DNA of 8,015 bases from an uncultured Collinsella sp. (GCA_905198825.1 CAJKEF010000045.1:1-8015); one strand, 5' to 3'. Counted from the stretch's first letter, positions 1-6,170 are shown. Translations and numbers: made by a program. Notes: generated by a model from the sequence alone, not told the origin.

Positions 1-480
1 GTACGGACCGAGGTCTCGGATGCCTGGGGCGAGACGACGATCTTGGAGATGCTGGGAGCCGGCTCGCTTTTCGCGCACGGCTACGCCTGCAGCATGGAGC
101 CCCTTGACATCGACGTGCTGGCAGATTCAGCCTGCGAGGTGGTGCTGCTCAAAGCCGAACGCATCATCCATTCCTGCCCTAAGCAGTGCAGCTGCCACGC
201 GCACATATCCTCGAACCTCATGCGCGCCTTGGCGCTAAGCAACCTGGACATGAACCACCGCGCCATAGCCATGACTCCCAAGACCATACGGGGCAAGATT
301 CTCGCCTTCCTATCGCAGCAGCAGAAGAAGGCCGGCACCCGCGCCTTCGCCATCCCTTACAGCCAGACCAAGCTGGCAAGCTATCTCAGCGTCGACCGCA
401 GCGCGCTGTCGAACGAGCTCTCGAAGCTGCGCAAGGAAGGCGTCATTGACTACGAAGGCCGCACATACCGGCTGCTGTAG
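1..480 (+). CDS. Crp/Fnr-family transcriptional regulator, C-terminal part (5' end outside window)
   Basis: Reading frame 1 is open from the first base to a TAG at 478-480, giving 159 residues. Family members are usually about 220-230 residues, so roughly the first 65 are off the left edge. Visible residues 1-55 look like the end of a cyclic-nucleotide-type beta-roll (GETTILEMLGAGSLF), followed by a long helix and a winged helix-turn-helix at about 115-159: IPYSQTKLASYLSVDRSALS, then an SKLRKEGVIDYEG wing. This order matches Crp/Fnr activators, which bind DNA as dimers and sense a small molecule, oxygen or redox state. Several cysteines occur, including CPKQCSC at residues 59-65, but whether they bind metal cannot be judged. 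No terminator is evident after the stop. Family assignment is fairly sure; the signal and the target genes are unknown. Confidence 0.85.
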   Translation, partial: VRTEVSDAWGETTILEMLGAGSLFAHGYACSMEPLDIDVLADSACEVVLLKAERIIHSCPKQCSCHAHISSNLMRALALSNLDMNHRAIAMTPKTIRGKILAFLSQQQKKAGTRAFAIPYSQTKLASYLSVDRSALSNELSKLRKEGVIDYEGRTYRLL

Positions 481-618
481 CGCACGACAGCTTCCTGCCA
501 GGCTGCGGCAAAATCAGATGACCTTCCGCATATCCAAGATGCGCCTTAGCCCCTAGCCAGCAAACCAGCATCAGAGGGGTAGGTCGTGGTCCACAGCGGT
601 TCCAGCTGGCGCTATTGT
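481..618. other. Non-coding stretch after the Crp/Fnr gene
   Basis: I see no open frame with a ribosome site here, no convincing terminator hairpin with a T-tract, and no recognisable RNA. It separates the Crp/Fnr gene from the ATPase relic and shows the same kind of decay, with stops in all frames and no coding pattern. Confidence 0.5.
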
Positions 619-750
619 TTACCCTTGAACAACAGATCGAGTTCCGATGGGGCTGCGGGTGGTGAGGACCTTCGGGAATGCATCCCTGATGGACAGAAGC
701 GGCGCGAGCTCCCTCTCTAGCGCCGATTCGGAGCTGATGTCGTATCTCGC
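619..750 (-). pseudogene. Relic of the C-terminus of a DUF4143-type AAA+ ATPase
   Basis: Read on the minus strand from 750 to a TAA at 619-621, the frame gives 43 residues that include YDISSESALERELAPLLSI followed by RDAFPKVLTT. This is the pattern seen near the C-terminus of the large family of bacterial AAA ATPases with a DUF4143 domain: a YDIS/YDLS strand, an ERE-PLL-I helix, then a D-x-(F/Y)-PK-(V/L) strand. Immediately upstream in the same frame is a TAA (751-753), no start codon is present, and the roughly 400-residue remainder is missing. It is therefore a decayed fragment rather than a gene. Identification rests on remembered family patterns without a search. Confidence 0.6.
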
Positions 751-760
751 TTAAACTCTC

Positions 761-809
761 CTTCTCGGTTTCGAAACTCGAATTATTTTTAAGTTTCGAA
801 ATCGAGAAG
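761..809. repeat. 18-bp inverted repeat with 13-nt spacer, containing two TTTCGAAA palindromes
   Basis: Positions 761-778 pair with 792-809 at 17 of 18 positions; the exception would be a G-U pair in RNA. Each arm itself contains TTTCGAAA (769-776 and 794-801), and the left arm has the perfect 10-mer GTTTCGAAAC (768-777). No T-tract follows on either strand, so it is not a typical terminator. It could be a two-site operator with centres 25 bp apart, a cruciform, or the edge of a mobile sequence. It sits just beyond the truncated end of the ATPase relic. Confidence 0.65.
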
Positions 810-881
810 ACAATATGCACGCAGATGCGTCGAGGAGCGAATCCCGGTCGCGCCATGTCAGCAGCGATGGCGGGAGGCATT

Positions 882-931
882 CGCGCGTGCTACAATGCGG
901 GCACCAGAGATGAAAACACAGTCCCCGTCGG
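882..931 (+). repeat. Left copy of exact 50-bp direct repeat (promoter -10 and start of yjdF leader)
   Basis: Positions 882-931 are identical to 7966-8015, with an offset of 7084 bp. The match ends only because the window ends, so the true repeat may be longer. It covers the -10 box and about the first 30 nt of the leader RNA. On the left side identity stops abruptly: 881 and 878 already differ from their counterparts. Confidence 0.97.
888..896 (+). promoter_or_regulatory. Extended -10 promoter of the yjdF transcript
   Basis: TGC-TACAAT is an extended -10 box matching TGn-TATAAT at 5 of 6 core bases. The -35 region about 17 bp upstream is weak, which is usual for extended -10 promoters. Transcription would begin near 903, giving a leader of about 120 nt before the yjdF start codon. 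The same box recurs inside the exact 50-bp repeat at the right edge of the window. Confidence 0.6.
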
Positions 932-1020
932 GTAGTCGTGGGCGTGCGGGAGTCCGCATCAGTAACCTGCCTCCTTGGTTGTCCCTTCTCTGCATGGTCA
1001 TCTACATAAAGGAGGAACCA
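897..1020 (+). promoter_or_regulatory. Probable yjdF-type riboswitch leader (azaaromatic-responsive class)
   Basis: A leader of about 120 nt lies directly upstream of a YjdF/DUF2992 gene, the gene that defines the yjdF RNA class. Its first part is repeated base for base at the window end, so it is likely a functional unit. Visible structure: hairpin 945-949/954-958 with a 4-nt loop; CAGAGA (905-910) can pair with TCTCTG (987-992), or overlapping AGATGA (908-913) with TCATCT (998-1003), two mutually exclusive pairings; and CCTCCTT (970-976) is perfectly complementary to the Shine-Dalgarno AAGGAGG (1009-1015). This suggests control of translation by hiding or freeing the ribosome site. The class is known to bind varied azaaromatic compounds. 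I did not match the consensus base by base. Confidence 0.6.
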
Positions 1021-1023
1021 GCC

Positions 1024-1284
1024 ATGCAGATCAGCGTGTCGTCCACCCTGACCGTATATCACGACGGCCAATTCTGGGTCGGGCTGGCGGAGCACGTCGA
1101 GGACGGCAGATACGGCGCTGCCCGCATCGTCTTCGGCGCGGAGCCGTCCGATGAGGAGATCCTGCGATTCGTTACAAGCAAATGGGCGAAGCTCGCGTTC
1201 TTCGGTGACGATCCGTCCGAGGCGAGCGAGCCCGCGAAGAACCCCAAGCGGCGCGCCCGCGAGGCGGCGAAAGCACTTAAGTAG
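1024..1284 (+). CDS. yjdF: YjdF family (DUF2992) protein, prematurely ended
   Basis: The start is ATG 1024 with AAAGGAGG at 1008-1015, 8 nt upstream. The longer in-frame start at 895 would lie inside the leader and is rejected. The 86-residue product has the family core: LTVYHDGQFWVGLAEHVEDG (9-28), then VFGAEPSDEEILRFV (36-50) and the basic KNPKRRAREAAKALK (72-86). Family members are typically longer and continue with a conserved (G/S)TK-QQAL segment and a Lys/Glu-rich tail. Here a TAG follows AAG, and the codons beyond still read PAMSTK before homology ends near 1301. So the gene appears to have gained a nonsense codon and lost its tail. The biochemical role of YjdF is not established; control by an aromatic-sensing leader suggests a part in handling toxic heterocyclic compounds. 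It may be non-functional. Confidence 0.82.
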   Translation: MQISVSSTLTVYHDGQFWVGLAEHVEDGRYGAARIVFGAEPSDEEILRFVTSKWAKLAFFGDDPSEASEPAKNPKRRAREAAKALK

Positions 1285-1427
1285 CCGGCGATGAGCACCA
1301 AAGGTTCAAGTGCTGGCACTACGAGCAGGCGATTCAGGATGGCAACGAGGATAGAGTGAAGGCACTGATTCCCGACGATTTGCCGGAAGAAATCAAAGAT
1401 ACCTACGATAACGCCCACACTCAATAA
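1284..1427 (+). pseudogene. Tail fragment of another gene, perhaps a MerR-family regulator, fused behind truncated yjdF
   Basis: The frame ending at TAA 1425-1427 reads RFKCWHYEQAIQDGNED and then VKALIPDDLPEEIKDTYDNA. It has no start codon and no ribosome site; the frame is closed by a TAA at 1278-1280. The pattern of an aromatic-rich FKxWHYExA stretch, an acidic DGNED turn, P-E-IK and a final Y-x-x-AH resembles the C-terminal tails of some MerR-type regulators, but I cannot confirm this without a search. Protein-like sequence begins near 1302, exactly where yjdF homology fades, which suggests a deletion or recombination junction. Confidence 0.4.
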
Positions 1428-1479
1428 TGCCGTCCGATGCTCAAGGGGCTTTGGCAAGGAGTCGTTTTAGGCAGACATG

Positions 1480-1511
1480 CAAAAAGAAAGCATCCGAACC
1501 AGAGGGCTCGG
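1480..1511 (-). terminator. Rho-independent terminator of the LysR gene
   Basis: On the minus strand a 7-bp stem (1505-1511 with 1494-1500, one G-U pair, loop CTCT) is followed after three bases by CTTTCTTTTTG. It lies about 54 nt past the LysR stop codon. The G-U pair exists only in minus-strand RNA (A-C mismatch on the plus strand), which supports this orientation. Confidence 0.6.
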
Positions 1512-1564
1512 AGGCTGTTATTCCCGTTATTCCCATAGGCATAAGCGCATCTGCTCGCGATTGC

Positions 1565-2464
1565 CTATCGAGGCTTTGCCTCGAGCGCGGCAGACACCGC
1601 ATCGAGGAACTCCCGCACATGGTCTGCGGGGTGCGGCGAATGAAGCAGCCCGTAAGACACGAGACAGTCCCAATCGGTAGGGACGGTTTTGAGCATGGGG
1701 TGGACGTTGGCCCACAACGGCAGCGTCGCAAGCGCGAGGTCCTCGTTCGCGCCGCGATTGAACACCTCCGCCCGATATTGCGGGAAGTCTACGAGCGCGA
1801 TTTGAGGATGATGCAAGAGTATCTCGTCGCGCACGCGGTCGATTTCGGCGTTCCAGCCCCGGCGTATAAGCATAAGACTGTGATTGTGGAGGTCGTCGAA
1901 TGTGACGATGTCGCGTTTGGCGAGTTCGTTGTCGACGGGAACGGCGCACCAGAGCGGCTCGCGCGAAAGCTCGAGGCCCAGGCACCCGCGCTCTTTAAGA
2001 AAGGCATCGTCGAAAATCCCCGCCACGATATCCATGTCTTGCCCGAGGTTCGCCAAACCGCGTGCCGCCGAGGGTGTGTTTTCAAACGTGACCACCTGAA
2101 GGCTCATGCCAGGGCAACGTTCCTTCACCTTCGGCCACAGCTTCGCGAGCGGCGTGCTGGGCGTCATGAGCGACACTCCCACGCGGATGATGCGCTTCTC
2201 TCCGCGCTCGGCGACGCGGGCGCGTGCGATTGATTCTTGAGAGTACTGCACGATATGGCGGGCGTCGGCGAGCAGCGACCTGCCTGCTCGCGTAAGCGAA
2301 AGCCCCTGATGCGATCGGTGGAACAGCGTAAGGCCTAGCCGCGACTCCAGCAGGTTCATCTGCTTGATGACGGCCGTGGGCGTGATGAAGGACTCTTGTG
2401 CCGCCTTGGAGAAGCTGCCCGCCTCCGCCACGCGGATGAAAGTGTCAAGCTGTGGGTTGTACAT
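1565..2464 (-). CDS. LysR-family transcriptional regulator
   Basis: The start is ATG at 2464, preceded by AGGAGG four bases upstream on the minus strand. A GTG at 2479 is in frame but lies ahead of that ribosome site and is rejected. The product is 299 residues, typical for the family. Residues 1-60 are the LysR helix-turn-helix: LDTFIRVAEAGSFSKAAQES, then FITPTAVIKQMNLLESRLG and LFHRSHQGLSLTRAG. The rest is a periplasmic-binding-protein-like effector domain starting near IIRVGV. It is divergent from aldo/keto reductase 1 across a 129-bp gap, the classic arrangement in which a LysR protein controls its neighbour and itself. By inference it senses an aldehyde, quinone or related metabolite and switches on the reductase cluster. 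The effector is unknown. Confidence 0.93.
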   Translation of the reverse strand: MYNPQLDTFIRVAEAGSFSKAAQESFITPTAVIKQMNLLESRLGLTLFHRSHQGLSLTRAGRSLLADARHIVQYSQESIARARVAERGEKRIIRVGVSLMTPSTPLAKLWPKVKERCPGMSLQVVTFENTPSAARGLANLGQDMDIVAGIFDDAFLKERGCLGLELSREPLWCAVPVDNELAKRDIVTFDDLHNHSLMLIRRGWNAEIDRVRDEILLHHPQIALVDFPQYRAEVFNRGANEDLALATLPLWANVHPMLKTVPTDWDCLVSYGLLHSPHPADHVREFLDAVSAALEAKPR

Positions 2465-2493
2465 CGATCCTCCTGTCACGCATTATGTGCCGT

Positions 2494-2512
2494 ATATACC
2501 CCATGGTTATAT
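2494..2512. promoter_or_regulatory. Candidate LysR operator in the divergent intergenic region
   Basis: The arms ATATACC (2494-2500) and GGTTATAT (2505-2512) form an imperfect dyad about CCAT, with one extra T in the right arm. It lies between the divergent lysR and reductase start codons, where LysR proteins normally bind. The AT-rich halves could also supply -10 boxes for either gene, so promoter and operator may overlap. No footprint-level claim can be made from sequence. Confidence 0.4.
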
Positions 2513-2593
2513 CCATCATTCCAACGTGAACTTCTCGCACGTCAGCAAACGCCGTAGCATTGCATTCGAAAAGTCACCATTAAGGAGGAGACC

Positions 2594-3442
2594 ATGGAGT
2601 ATCTGAAGCTCAACAACGACGTAGAGATGCCCATCGAGGGTTTGGGCACCTTCCTCATGACCCCGGTCGAGGCCGAGGCGGCCGCAACCGCCGCGCTCGC
2701 GGCCGGCTACGAGCACATCGACACCGCCAACGCCTACATGAACGAGCGCGCCGTGGGCCGTGCCATCGCCAAGAGCGGCATCGCGCGCGACAAGATCTTC
2801 GTCTCCACCAAGCTCTGGCCGAGCGTCTACGACGCGGGCATGCCGGCGGTGGACGCCACGCTCCAGCGCCTGGGGCTCGACTACGTCGACATGCTCATCC
2901 TGCACCAGCCGGTAGGCGACTACCTGGCCGCGTGGCGCACGATGGAGGAGGCGTACCGCGCGGGCAAGGTGCGCGCCCTCGGCCTCTCCAACTTCCCGCA
3001 AGACAAGATCGCCGAGGTCATCGAGGTCGCCGACATCAAGCCGCAGCTCGCGACCGTTGAGTGCCACCCCTACCACGCCCAACGCGACCTGCGCGCCTAC
3101 CTCGCGCCGTACGGCACGGTGATCGAGGCGTGGTACCCGCTCGGCCACGGCGACAAAGGTCTTCTGGAGGAGCCCATCTTCGTCGCTCTCGCCGAGAAGC
3201 ACGGCAAGACCCCGGCCCAGGTGATCCTGCGCTGGCACGTGCAGATGGGCACCTCCATCATCCCCGGCTCCAAGAACCCCGCCCACATCGCCGACAACGC
3301 GAACATCTTCGACTTCTCCCTCACCGGAGACGAGATGGCCGATATTGCCAAGCTCGACGGGACCATGACCTACTACACCGCCACTGAGGAAGCACTCGAG
3401 GGCTACCTGGCCATACGCCCCGATTTCGACGCGCAGGAGTAG
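2594..3442 (+). CDS. Aldo/keto reductase 1 (2,5-diketogluconate reductase-like)
   Basis: The start ATG 2594 has AAGGAGG at 2582-2588. The product is a 282-residue soluble (beta/alpha)8 barrel, normal size for the family. The catalytic tetrad is present: Asp43 and Tyr48 in HIDTANAYMNE, Lys73 in VSTKLW and His104 in LILHQP. Substrate and cofactor signatures include LGLSNF (129-134) and WYPLGHG (180-186). The usual NADPH-binding IPKS loop reads IPGSKN (223-228), a variant also found in active members. These enzymes reduce aldehydes and ketones such as methylglyoxal, dicarbonyls and sugar-derived ketones with NAD(P)H. It is probably the first gene of the LysR-controlled cluster. The family is certain; the exact substrate is not. 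Confidence 0.95.
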   Translation: MEYLKLNNDVEMPIEGLGTFLMTPVEAEAAATAALAAGYEHIDTANAYMNERAVGRAIAKSGIARDKIFVSTKLWPSVYDAGMPAVDATLQRLGLDYVDMLILHQPVGDYLAAWRTMEEAYRAGKVRALGLSNFPQDKIAEVIEVADIKPQLATVECHPYHAQRDLRAYLAPYGTVIEAWYPLGHGDKGLLEEPIFVALAEKHGKTPAQVILRWHVQMGTSIIPGSKNPAHIADNANIFDFSLTGDEMADIAKLDGTMTYYTATEEALEGYLAIRPDFDAQE

Positions 3443-3494
3443 CGCTCAGACGATAACGGACCAACCAAGCCGCCGCCGAGGACGAGCCCGCCCA

Positions 3495-3629
3495 GTGCCC
3501 GCTGCAGACGGCAACGTCCTCGTGGCCTACTACTCGGCACAGGGCCACACCGCTGTCGTAGCTCAGACCATTGCCGACGAGCTCGGCGCCGATCTCTTTG
3601 AGATGACGCCTAGAACCCACGGGTTATAA
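3495..3629 (+). pseudogene. Flavodoxin relic (N-terminal FMN-binding segment only)
   Basis: One frame reads NVLVAYYSAQGHTAVVAQTI, then ADELGADLFEMTP, and stops at TAA 3627-3629 after five unrelated residues. This is the first strand, the FMN phosphate loop (S-x-x-G-x-T: SAQGHT), the first helix and the second strand of a flavodoxin; in complete proteins more than 100 residues follow MTP. The only upstream start is a GTG at 3495 without a clear ribosome site. Flavodoxins are frequent partners in aldo/keto reductase and YqhD clusters, so an intact gene probably stood between the two reductases and was lost by deletion. Confidence 0.75.
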
Positions 3630-3636
3630 CCCCGTG
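3614..3636. promoter_or_regulatory. Cluster of AACCC/GGGTT half-sites upstream of aldo/keto reductase 2
   Basis: AACCC (3614-3618), GGGTT (3621-3625) and AACCC (3628-3632) alternate with a 7-bp step. They include the perfect 12-bp palindrome GGGTTATAACCC (3621-3632), flanked by CAC and CGTG. A further GTTATAGAACCCT stands at 3648-3660. This looks like a regulator-binding region or a promoter with operator, about 100 bp before the second reductase. Confidence 0.4.
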
Positions 3637-3734
3637 CGCACCCCAGCGTTATAGAACCCTCACCAACGGAAACTTCCGCCGGCGCGGCGCCCCTCGTATG
3701 GTGGATACGTCAAGTTGCGAGAAAGGAAGGCACC

Positions 3735-4586
3735 ATGGACTACATCACCTTGAACAACGGCGTCAGGATGCCGCAGCTCGGCTTCGGCGTGTACCAGATC
3801 CCGGACGCCACGGAATGCCAGCGCGCCGTAGAGGACGCGCTCTCGGCGGGCTACCGCCTGGTCGACACGGCGGCAGCTTACGGCAACGAGGAGGCGGTCG
3901 GGGCCGCCATTCGCGCGAGCGGCCTGCCGCGCGACGAGGTATTCGTGACGACCAAGCTGTGGATGTCGGGTGCGAGCTACGAGGGGGCCAAGCGCGGCTT
4001 CGACGCGTCGCTCAAGCGGCTGGGGCTCGACTACGTCGACCTCTACCTCATCCATCAGCCGTTCGGCGACGTCTTCGGCGCGTGGCGCGCCATGGAGGAG
4101 CTCTACGAGCAGGGCGTTATCCGCGCCATAGGGACAGCTAACTTCTACCCCGATCATCTCGCAAACCTCATCTCGTTCAACCGCATCGCCCCCGCCGTGA
4201 ACCAAGTCGAGTGCAACGTGTTCTTCCAGCAGCGAGAGGCGCAGGAGTACATGGCCAGCAAGGAGGTGGCCATGGAGGGCTGGGCGCCCTTTGCGGAGGG
4301 CAGAAACGGTCTCTTCCGCAACGAGGTCCTCGCTCGCATCGGCGAGGCGCACGGCAAGACGGTCGCCCAGGTCGTGTTGCGCTGGCTGCTGCAGCGCGGT
4401 GTGGTCTGCATCCCTAAGAGCACGCACCGCGATCGCATGGAGCAAAACTTCGACGTCTTCGACTTCGCGCTGGGCGACGGCGAGATGGCGCAGATCGCCG
4501 CACTTGACACCGGGCGCAGCGCGTTCTTCGACCACCACGACCCCGCCACCATCGAATGGATGTCCGGGCTCGTGCGCAACGTGTAG
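3735..4586 (+). CDS. Aldo/keto reductase 2 (2,5-diketogluconate reductase-like)
   Basis: The start ATG 3735 has AAAGGAAGG at 3722-3730. The product is 283 residues with the complete tetrad: Asp44 and Tyr49 in RLVDTAAAYGNE, Lys74 in VTTKLW, His107 in LIHQP. The cofactor loop is the standard IPKST (227-231), followed by the helix that contacts the NADPH phosphate. It is a paralogue of reductase 1 (shared RLGLDYVD, similar length) but clearly diverged, especially in the substrate loops: residues 183-194 read WAPFAEGRNGLF here against WYPLGHGDKGLL in reductase 1. It lies 44 bp ahead of the alcohol dehydrogenase with no terminator between, so the two are probably co-transcribed. Likely role: NADPH-dependent reduction of toxic aldehydes or dicarbonyls. 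Confidence 0.95.
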   Translation: MDYITLNNGVRMPQLGFGVYQIPDATECQRAVEDALSAGYRLVDTAAAYGNEEAVGAAIRASGLPRDEVFVTTKLWMSGASYEGAKRGFDASLKRLGLDYVDLYLIHQPFGDVFGAWRAMEELYEQGVIRAIGTANFYPDHLANLISFNRIAPAVNQVECNVFFQQREAQEYMASKEVAMEGWAPFAEGRNGLFRNEVLARIGEAHGKTVAQVVLRWLLQRGVVCIPKSTHRDRMEQNFDVFDFALGDGEMAQIAALDTGRSAFFDHHDPATIEWMSGLVRNV

Positions 4587-4630
4587 ACGAGCGATCAGAC
4601 CGCACTGATAACTTACTAGGAGGAATTGCC

Positions 4631-5794
4631 ATGAACTCATTCACGTACGACTACCCGGTCAGGAACTACTTCGGCGAGGGGGCCATAGACCAGGCACTCG
4701 ACGCCGAGATGGGTGCCATGGGCAAGACAGTGATGCTCGCCTACGGCGGAGGTTCGGTCAAGCGAACCGGCGTCTACGGCCACGTGGTCGATAAGCTCAC
4801 GAGCGCGGGCAAGCGCGTGGTGGACTTCGGCGGCATCATGCCCAATCCGACCTACGAAAAGTGCCAGGAAGGCGCCGCGCTCGCACGCGAGGAGCAGGTC
4901 GACTTCATTCTCGCCGTCGGCGGCGGGTCGGTCTTCGACTGCTGCAAGGTGGTCTCCGCGCAGGCGATGCTTGATGAGGACATCGAGACGTTCGAGCACG
5001 TCGACGGCAAGATGCCGAGCTCGTTCATCCCCATGGGCTGCATCGTGACGCTCTCCGGCACGGGCGCCGAGCAGAACAACGGCGCCGTCATCACCAACGA
5101 GGAGACGCACGTGAAGGGCGCCTATCTGGGGGCGATGCCCATGTGGGCGGCGCTCGACCCGGCGCTCACGCTCACCGTACCGCACGCGCAGTTCATGAGC
5201 GGCGCGTTCGACACGCTCTCGCACTGCATGGAGAGCTATTTCGGAAGCCCGCGCGGGCGCAACGTCACCGACGACATCAACCTCGCCATCCAGCGTAACG
5301 TCATCCGCAACATGTGGATCATCGCGGACGACGACCAGAACCTCGATGCCAGAAGCGAGCTCGTATACGACTCCGCCATGGCCGAGAACGGCGTGCTCAA
5401 GATTGGCAAGTCAACGGACTTCCAGGCGCACATGATCCAGCACCAGTACGGCGCGTACACCCACACCAACCACGGAATGGGCCTCGCGGTCATCCACCCT
5501 GCGCTCTACCGCCACCTGGCCCCCGAGGCGCCCGCGCAGTTCGCCCGCTGGGCGCGCGAGGTGTGGGACGTCGACGCCAAGGGCAAAGACGACCTTACGG
5601 TGGCGCTCGAGGGCATCGACCGCCTGCAGACGTTCATCGGCGAGATGGGGCTTCCTACGAGCTTCGCCGAGATGGGCTCCGACGCGTCCGACGAGACACT
5701 GCACAAGGTTGCGGACACCTGCGTGCTCACCGGCGGCTGCGCCAAGAAACTGGAGCGCAGCGAGGTGTTCCAGATTCTGACCGAGTGCCTCTAG
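4631..5794 (+). CDS. Metal-dependent alcohol dehydrogenase, YqhD/BdhA type (aldehyde reductase)
   Basis: The start ATG 4631 has AGGAGG at 4618-4623; the longer frame from 4556 overlaps reductase 2 and has no ribosome site. The product is 387 residues, the same length as I recall for E. coli YqhD. N-terminal nucleotide-binding signatures are GGGS at 39-42 and at 97-100, with TLSGTGAE (140-147) beside the cofactor. Metal ligands expected for the family are in place: Asp194 and His198 in GAFDTLSHCME, His267 in FQAHMIQH and His281 in THTNHGMGLA. The enzyme reduces short- and medium-chain aldehydes to alcohols, usually with NADPH. With the upstream aldo/keto reductases it gives a YqhD plus DkgA-like detoxification set. 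Its TAG overlaps the stop of the opposing integrase remnant through CTAG (5791-5794). Confidence 0.95.
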   Translation: MNSFTYDYPVRNYFGEGAIDQALDAEMGAMGKTVMLAYGGGSVKRTGVYGHVVDKLTSAGKRVVDFGGIMPNPTYEKCQEGAALAREEQVDFILAVGGGSVFDCCKVVSAQAMLDEDIETFEHVDGKMPSSFIPMGCIVTLSGTGAEQNNGAVITNEETHVKGAYLGAMPMWAALDPALTLTVPHAQFMSGAFDTLSHCMESYFGSPRGRNVTDDINLAIQRNVIRNMWIIADDDQNLDARSELVYDSAMAENGVLKIGKSTDFQAHMIQHQYGAYTHTNHGMGLAVIHPALYRHLAPEAPAQFARWAREVWDVDAKGKDDLTVALEGIDRLQTFIGEMGLPTSFAEMGSDASDETLHKVADTCVLTGGCAKKLERSEVFQILTECL

Positions 5795-6069
5795 ATCGGC
5801 AGTGGGTCCCGATCCGCCCGCGCTGAATCGTGCGTTTCGGGGCTTTCGACCTCTTTCTCCATGTCATCGCGCCACCGCTTAAGCTCAGCCGTGGCCGCTC
5901 TCTTCCCCTTGGTAAGAGCCGCCTTGGACGTTGTCTTCCTCTTGGGTTTGCCGAACAAATCCAGCTCGCCCATGTCGTGATAGTGGAGAGTTCCCTTCCA
6001 TCCGACTTGCTTACCGTCCCTCTTGTAGGGGCTGACGCTCACTTCTGAATGAAAGATGTCTCTCGCCAT
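5791..6069 (-). pseudogene. Integrase remnant: N-terminal arm-type DNA-binding domain of a tyrosine recombinase
   Basis: The minus-strand frame from ATG 6069 gives 92 residues beginning MARDIFHSEVSVSPYKRDGK, with VGWKGTLHY, KRKTTSKAALTKGKRAATAE and LKRWRDDMEKE. A K/R-rich three-strand beta sheet followed by a helix ending in W-x-x-x-ME is the AP2-like arm-binding domain at the start of many ICE and prophage integrases. The core-binding and catalytic domains (about 300 residues with the R-H-R-Y residues) are absent: the frame stops at 5791, on the stop codon of the alcohol dehydrogenase. A GTG at 6117 would extend it by 16 residues but lies inside a terminator hairpin. It is a truncated, presumably inactive integrase; a stand-alone small DNA-binding protein is less likely. 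Confidence 0.6.
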
Positions 6070-6098
6070 CTCCAAAACCACTTTTGCACCAAACTTCG

Positions 6099-6136
6099 CA
6101 AAAAAGAAGCTCCTCACGGGAATGTAAGGAGCTTCT
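6099..6136 (-). terminator. Strong minus-strand rho-independent terminator
   Basis: A perfect 10-bp stem (6105-6114 with 6127-6136, 12-nt loop) is followed on the minus strand directly by a run of six T (from the A-run 6100-6105). It lies between the guaA-like tail (6171-6191) and the integrase remnant. It would stop minus-strand transcription coming from the right, as expected after a gene ending at this junction. Confidence 0.85.
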
Positions 6137-6170
6137 ACCTGCTGGTTTGTGTTTCGCTAGCCCTGTCAGC

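Noticed and set aside
443..880. 145-codon minus-strand open frame across the gap after the Crp/Fnr gene
   Set aside because: Its composition is not protein-like, it has no ribosome site, and the recognisable ATPase relic lies in a different minus-strand frame of the same interval.
1427..2233. 268-codon plus-strand frame opposite the LysR gene
   Set aside because: It is the antisense shadow of a well-supported LysR gene, with no ribosome site of its own and no family signature.
2516..3286. 256-codon minus-strand frame opposite aldo/keto reductase 1
   Set aside because: It is low-complexity, rich in V, G, D and R, as expected for the reverse of a GC-rich gene; the plus strand carries the full catalytic tetrad.
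3660..4640. 326-codon minus-strand frame opposite aldo/keto reductase 2
   Set aside because: Antisense shadow; no ribosome site and no recognisable domain.
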